Source: an uncultured Prevotellaceae bacterium (GTDB lineage: Bacteria; Bacteroidota; Bacteroidia; Bacteroidales; Bacteroidaceae). Taken from it: a stretch of DNA of 9,060 nucleotides. Numbering within the stretch: the first letter of the stretch is position 1; every line of letters begins with the position of its first letter. The stretch covers positions 1-9,060 of the forward strand of contig CAMJRQ010000031.1 of the NCBI GenBank assembly GCA_946408305.1, in the 5' to 3' direction. Position numbers and translations under genes: made by a program. This document shows, piece by piece, positions 6,046-9,060 of the stretch. The notes under the pieces are model-generated. The model saw only the letters and a program-made list of their open reading frames with translations. It searched no databases and had not been told where the DNA came from.

Positions 6046-7719
6046 ATGAAAAGAACATCATCCATCCTGCTCCTTCATGTCCTACTATTGGGCATCGCTG
6101 CGACCCTGTTTACCGACTGCCGTGCCCAGAAGGCAGACAAGACGCCGCGCATCGTGAACTTTGTGAACTTCGTGCGCGACATCGAGCCGCGCGTCGAGGG
6201 CGACACACGCACCATGCTCTTCGAGACCACGCGCAACGAGGCCGAGGCCCTGCGTCAGTACGACTTCCGTGGCACGTGGCTCTTGCAGTACGACGCCCTC
6301 ATCGACCCGCTCTATCAGCCCCTCATGCGCGAGGAAATGGCCCGCGGATGCGAGGTGGGCGGATGGTGGGAGATAACGCAGCCCCACGTGGAGGCCGCCG
6401 GGCTCCGCTGGCGCGGCCGCTTCCCCTGGGACTGGCATGCCGACAAGGGCTTCTCCGTGGGCTACACCCAGCAGGAGCGCGAGCTTCTCGTCGACGTCTA
6501 CATGCAGAAGTTCCGCGAAGTCTTCGGACAGCTGCCCCAGAGCATCGGCTCGTGGTTCATCGATGCCCACTCGCTGGCCTATATGCGTGAGAAATACGGC
6601 ATCGAGGGCTGCTGCATCTGCAAAGACCAGATAGGCACCGACGGCTACACCCTCTGGGGAGGCTACTGGGCCGGAGCCTACTACCCCTCGCGAGTGAATG
6701 CCTACATGCCGGCACAGAGCCGCAGCGGGCAGATTGACCTGCCCGTCTTCCGCATGCTGGGCAGCGACCCGCTCTATCAGTACATCGCCGGAGTGGGAGG
6801 TTCCACGCAGCACGTCGTCACCATAGAGCCCGTCTACGTCAATGCCCAGAAACCCGACTGGGTGGCCTGGTACCTGCGTTGCCAGACCGAGCACCCCGCC
6901 CTGGGCTTCACCTACTTCCAGGCAGGGCAGGAGAACTCCTTCATGTGGGGCCCCATCAAGCCGGGATACGACGCTCAGCTGCCCCAGATAGCCCAGTTGC
7001 AGCGGCAGGGCAAGTTGCGCGTGGAGACGCTTATCGAATCGGCCCGCGCCTTCCGTCGGAAATACTCCGTCACGCCCCCCACGGCCTGCTCGGCACTCGA
7101 GGACTACACCGACCGCCAGGGCAAGACCGTGTGGTTCAACAGTCGCTTCTACCGCGCCAACATCCTCTGGGAGGCCGGACGCATGAGTTTCCGCGACATC
7201 CACCTGTTCGACGAGCGTGTCGTCTCGCCCTATTACGACCGCGTGTGCACCTCGAACAAGTGTGACTATCTGACGCAACCCATCGTCGACGGCAACCTCT
7301 GGAGCACGGCCAAGGACATGGCCGGTCTGCGTTTCTTCGAGCAGCTGCCCGACGGCTCGCTCAGCGTGCTGAAAGGTCTTTCGCCCCTCATCACCACCGG
7401 GCGCAGCTCGATGCACATTGTATGGCCGCTCAGCGACGGCCGCGGCGAAATCCGCCTCTCGCTCGACGAGAAACGGATGCGAATCTCCTGCACGGCCAAG
7501 GACCTCAACTGGTGCCTCGCGCTCCGCACACAGCCCAAGGCCACCCTACCCTTCCAGACCATCGGCCAGAATCTTCTGACGGCCGAGCAGGAGGGCTACG
7601 CCTATCGGCTTCCTTTGAAACGAGGCACCTTCCAGGATCTGCGTAAAAAAGGCGATGGGTCGGTCTTCCTCATCCAGCCCGAAAAAGGACGCGTGGAGAT
7701 GGAATGCGCAGTGCGTTGA
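6046..7719 (+). CDS. secreted protein, probable DUF3863/DUF3864 family
   Basis: The 557-residue exported protein has an N-terminal signal sequence (basic MKR, hydrophobic 7-22). Cleavage after CRA at residue 27 is most likely. Cys25 is preceded by FTD, which is a poor lipobox, so lipidation is doubtful. From memory, the architecture matches the gut-Bacteroidales DUF3863 plus DUF3864 pair, for which a Parabacteroides structure exists; I could not check this. The N-terminal half looks like an alpha/beta barrel of the polysaccharide-deacetylase or GH57-like kind. It contains DFRGTWLLQYDAL (73-85), EVGGWWEIT (103-111), FGQLPQSIGSWFIDAHS (160-176), KDQIGTDGYTLWGGYW (193-208) and AYYPSRVNAYMPAQ (211-224). 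His131, Asp133, Asp173 and His175 could be metal or catalytic residues but match no named motif I can defend. The C-terminal part, from about 360, is beta-rich and sandwich-like. The gene lies between a TIM-barrel protein and a rhamnosidase, so a glycan-processing role is likely. The reaction is unknown. Confidence 0.7.
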   Translation: MKRTSSILLLHVLLLGIAATLFTDCRAQKADKTPRIVNFVNFVRDIEPRVEGDTRTMLFETTRNEAEALRQYDFRGTWLLQYDALIDPLYQPLMREEMARGCEVGGWWEITQPHVEAAGLRWRGRFPWDWHADKGFSVGYTQQERELLVDVYMQKFREVFGQLPQSIGSWFIDAHSLAYMREKYGIEGCCICKDQIGTDGYTLWGGYWAGAYYPSRVNAYMPAQSRSGQIDLPVFRMLGSDPLYQYIAGVGGSTQHVVTIEPVYVNAQKPDWVAWYLRCQTEHPALGFTYFQAGQENSFMWGPIKPGYDAQLPQIAQLQRQGKLRVETLIESARAFRRKYSVTPPTACSALEDYTDRQGKTVWFNSRFYRANILWEAGRMSFRDIHLFDERVVSPYYDRVCTSNKCDYLTQPIVDGNLWSTAKDMAGLRFFEQLPDGSLSVLKGLSPLITTGRSSMHIVWPLSDGRGEIRLSLDEKRMRISCTAKDLNWCLALRTQPKATLPFQTIGQNLLTAEQEGYAYRLPLKRGTFQDLRKKGDGSVFLIQPEKGRVEMECAVR

Positions 7720-7762
7720 ACCGTAAAAAAGAATCATTCACAGGATACATAAAATAGCAGCA

Positions 7763-9060
7763 ATGAATCACGCCCGTATGCTGGCGGCCTTCGCTTTGGT
7801 CACAGCCACCGCCCTTCATGGACAGACCCCGCGTAACCTCCAGACGGAACATTTGGAAAATCCCCTTGGGATTGACGCAAGCCAACCTCGTCTGACATGG
7901 CAGATGGCATCGTCGGACGAGCGTGTTACCCAGCAGTCCTACCGCATCTGTGTTGGCACCGACTCAGCCTCGGTAGCAGCGGGAAACGGTGCCTCATGGG
8001 ACTCCGGAATTATACAGGGCAGCAGCATGTTGGCTCGCTACGCCGGTGAAGCGCTGCAACCTTTTACCGCTTATTATTGGAACGTGGCTGTTACTGACAA
8101 CCAAGGACACACCAGCTTGTCGCCAGTGGCACGTTTCGAGACCGGTATGATGGAGCAGGGCAACTGGCGAGGTAATTGGATTGACGACAATCGTCGCATT
8201 GATTATCTGCCTGCGCCATACTTCCGCAAGTCCTTTTCGCTGAATCGCAAAGTGAAGAGTGCGCGCATTTATATAGCTGCAGCCGGACTCTACGAGCTTC
8301 ATCTAAATGGTCAGCGTGTGGGCGACCACATGCTCGACCCGCTCTACACACGTTTCGACCGGCGCAACCTGTATGTGACGCATGATGTTACCTCATTGTT
8401 GCGGCAAGGCGAAAACGCGGTTGGGGTGGTCTTGGGCAATGGATGGTATAACCACCAGAGCATCGGTGTGTGGGATTTCGAACGCGCCCCTTGGCGTAAC
8501 CGTCCGGCGTTTTGTCTCGACCTGAGGATAACGTATGGCGACGGCACCGTTGAGACCATTGCAACCGATTATTCATGGCGGTCGGGACGAGGCGAAATCG
8601 TGCAAAACAACATCTATACGGGCGAGCATAGTGATTTCACAAAGCGGCAGGCAGGATGGGACGAACCCGGATTTGACGACAGCAAGTGGCGTGGAGTACA
8701 CCTGAGGAGTGTGCCCTCACAAAACGTCACGGCGCAGCAGGCACGCCCCATCCGCATAGACTGGGAGCGGCCGCCTGTCAGCATACGCCAACTGAATGAT
8801 ACCACGTGGCTCTACGACTTCGGACAGAACATGGCAGGCGTAACCCGTTTGAAAGCTCGTGGGCAGAAAGGCACTGTCCTCCGCCTCCGACATGGAGAGC
8901 GTCTCCACGAGGATGGTTCTCTCGACCCCTCGAACATCGACGTCTATTATCGGGGGGACAGGCAGAAGGACCCCTTCCAGACGGATGTGGTCACTCTGAG
9001 CGGCGAGGAAGATGAATACGTCACACAGTTCAATTACAAGGGCTTCCGCTACGTTCAGGT
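7763..9060 (+). CDS. alpha-L-rhamnosidase, GH78 (3' end beyond window)
   Basis: The reading frame is open from the ATG at 7763 to the window end (432 codons plus two bases), with no stop reached. A signal peptide is present (MNHARMLAAFALVTATALHG; cleavage near residue 20). Residues 25-128 form a fibronectin-like domain starting NLQTEHLENPLGIDASQPRL, with YYWNVAVTD at 104-112. Residues 150-320 are the Bac_rhamnosid_N carbohydrate-binding-like domain. It carries the hallmark LNGQRVGDHMLDPLYTRFDR (181-200) and DVTSLLRQGENAVGVVLGNGWY (208-229). Residues 340-432 begin the next beta domain with YDFGQNMAGV (351-360) and the RHGERLHEDGSLDPSNI stretch. The catalytic (alpha/alpha)6 barrel with its acidic residues lies off the window, so activity cannot be verified here. 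Family members release terminal L-rhamnose from plant or microbial glycans and glycosides. The gene starts about 43 bp after its neighbour with no visible terminator or promoter, suggesting co-transcription. Codon third positions are less G/C-rich than in the other genes. Confidence 0.93.
   Translation, partial: MNHARMLAAFALVTATALHGQTPRNLQTEHLENPLGIDASQPRLTWQMASSDERVTQQSYRICVGTDSASVAAGNGASWDSGIIQGSSMLARYAGEALQPFTAYYWNVAVTDNQGHTSLSPVARFETGMMEQGNWRGNWIDDNRRIDYLPAPYFRKSFSLNRKVKSARIYIAAAGLYELHLNGQRVGDHMLDPLYTRFDRRNLYVTHDVTSLLRQGENAVGVVLGNGWYNHQSIGVWDFERAPWRNRPAFCLDLRITYGDGTVETIATDYSWRSGRGEIVQNNIYTGEHSDFTKRQAGWDEPGFDDSKWRGVHLRSVPSQNVTAQQARPIRIDWERPPVSIRQLNDTTWLYDFGQNMAGVTRLKARGQKGTVLRLRHGERLHEDGSLDPSNIDVYYRGDRQKDPFQTDVVTLSGEEDEYVTQFNYKGFRYVQ

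Noticed and set aside
6070..6124. Lipoprotein signal at Cys25 of the DUF3863-like protein
   Set aside because: The residues before Cys are F-T-D. Asp at -1 and Phe at -3 are a poor lipobox, and a standard signal peptidase I site after CRA is a better reading.
6085..7416. Minus-strand open frame (443 codons) opposite the DUF3863-like gene
   Set aside because: It is another antisense shadow of a GC3-biased gene. The + frame has a signal peptide and coherent domains, while this one has neither.

Overview
The window is a piece of a Bacteroidota genome, most likely a GC-rich member of the Bacteroidales (Prevotella/Alistipes-like). Three things point there. The promoter before the first gene matches the Bacteroides primary-sigma consensus (TTTG, 20-nt spacer, TAnnTTTG). 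The genes have no clear Shine-Dalgarno sequences. The gene content is also typical: a bacteroidal-style MetRS with a C-terminal tRNA-binding domain and a KISTS signature loop, secreted carbohydrate-active proteins and a GH78 rhamnosidase. All genes lie on the + strand, and most use codons strongly biased to G/C in third position.

Layout. Bases 1-160 are non-coding and hold a short terminator-like hairpin, a second small inverted repeat and a good promoter for metG (161-2218). A 220-bp gap (2219-2438) follows. It is largely filled by two direct copies of a palindromic element whose arms are built from 9-bp units based on AATTCG. Next come an O-antigen/polysaccharide flippase of the MOP superfamily (2439-3893) and a CPBP-family intramembrane protease (3890-4687), which overlap through an ATGA junction. 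Twelve bases later begins a secreted TIM-barrel glycoside-hydrolase-like protein (4700-6010). It is followed by a secreted protein that I think belongs to DUF3863/DUF3864 (6046-7719), and then by the N-terminal 432 codons of a secreted GH78 alpha-L-rhamnosidase (7763 to the window end, where it is cut off).

How the genes may work together. MetRS is housekeeping and has its own promoter. From 2439 onward the genes are tightly packed (4-bp overlap, then gaps of 12, 35 and 42-43 bp) with no recognisable promoter or terminator between them, so one long transcript is plausible. The last three genes encode exported proteins and look like a small glycan-processing module acting on a rhamnose-containing substrate. 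No SusC/SusD pair, sensor or sigma/anti-sigma gene is visible inside the window, but the locus continues past the right edge. The rhamnosidase has visibly weaker G/C bias at third positions than its neighbours, suggesting a different history.

I see no CRISPR array, tRNA, rRNA, transposase or phage gene. The best candidates for new biology are the two uncharacterised secreted proteins beside the rhamnosidase and the 9-bp-modular palindromic repeats. Nothing here is clearly an undescribed system on sequence reading alone.
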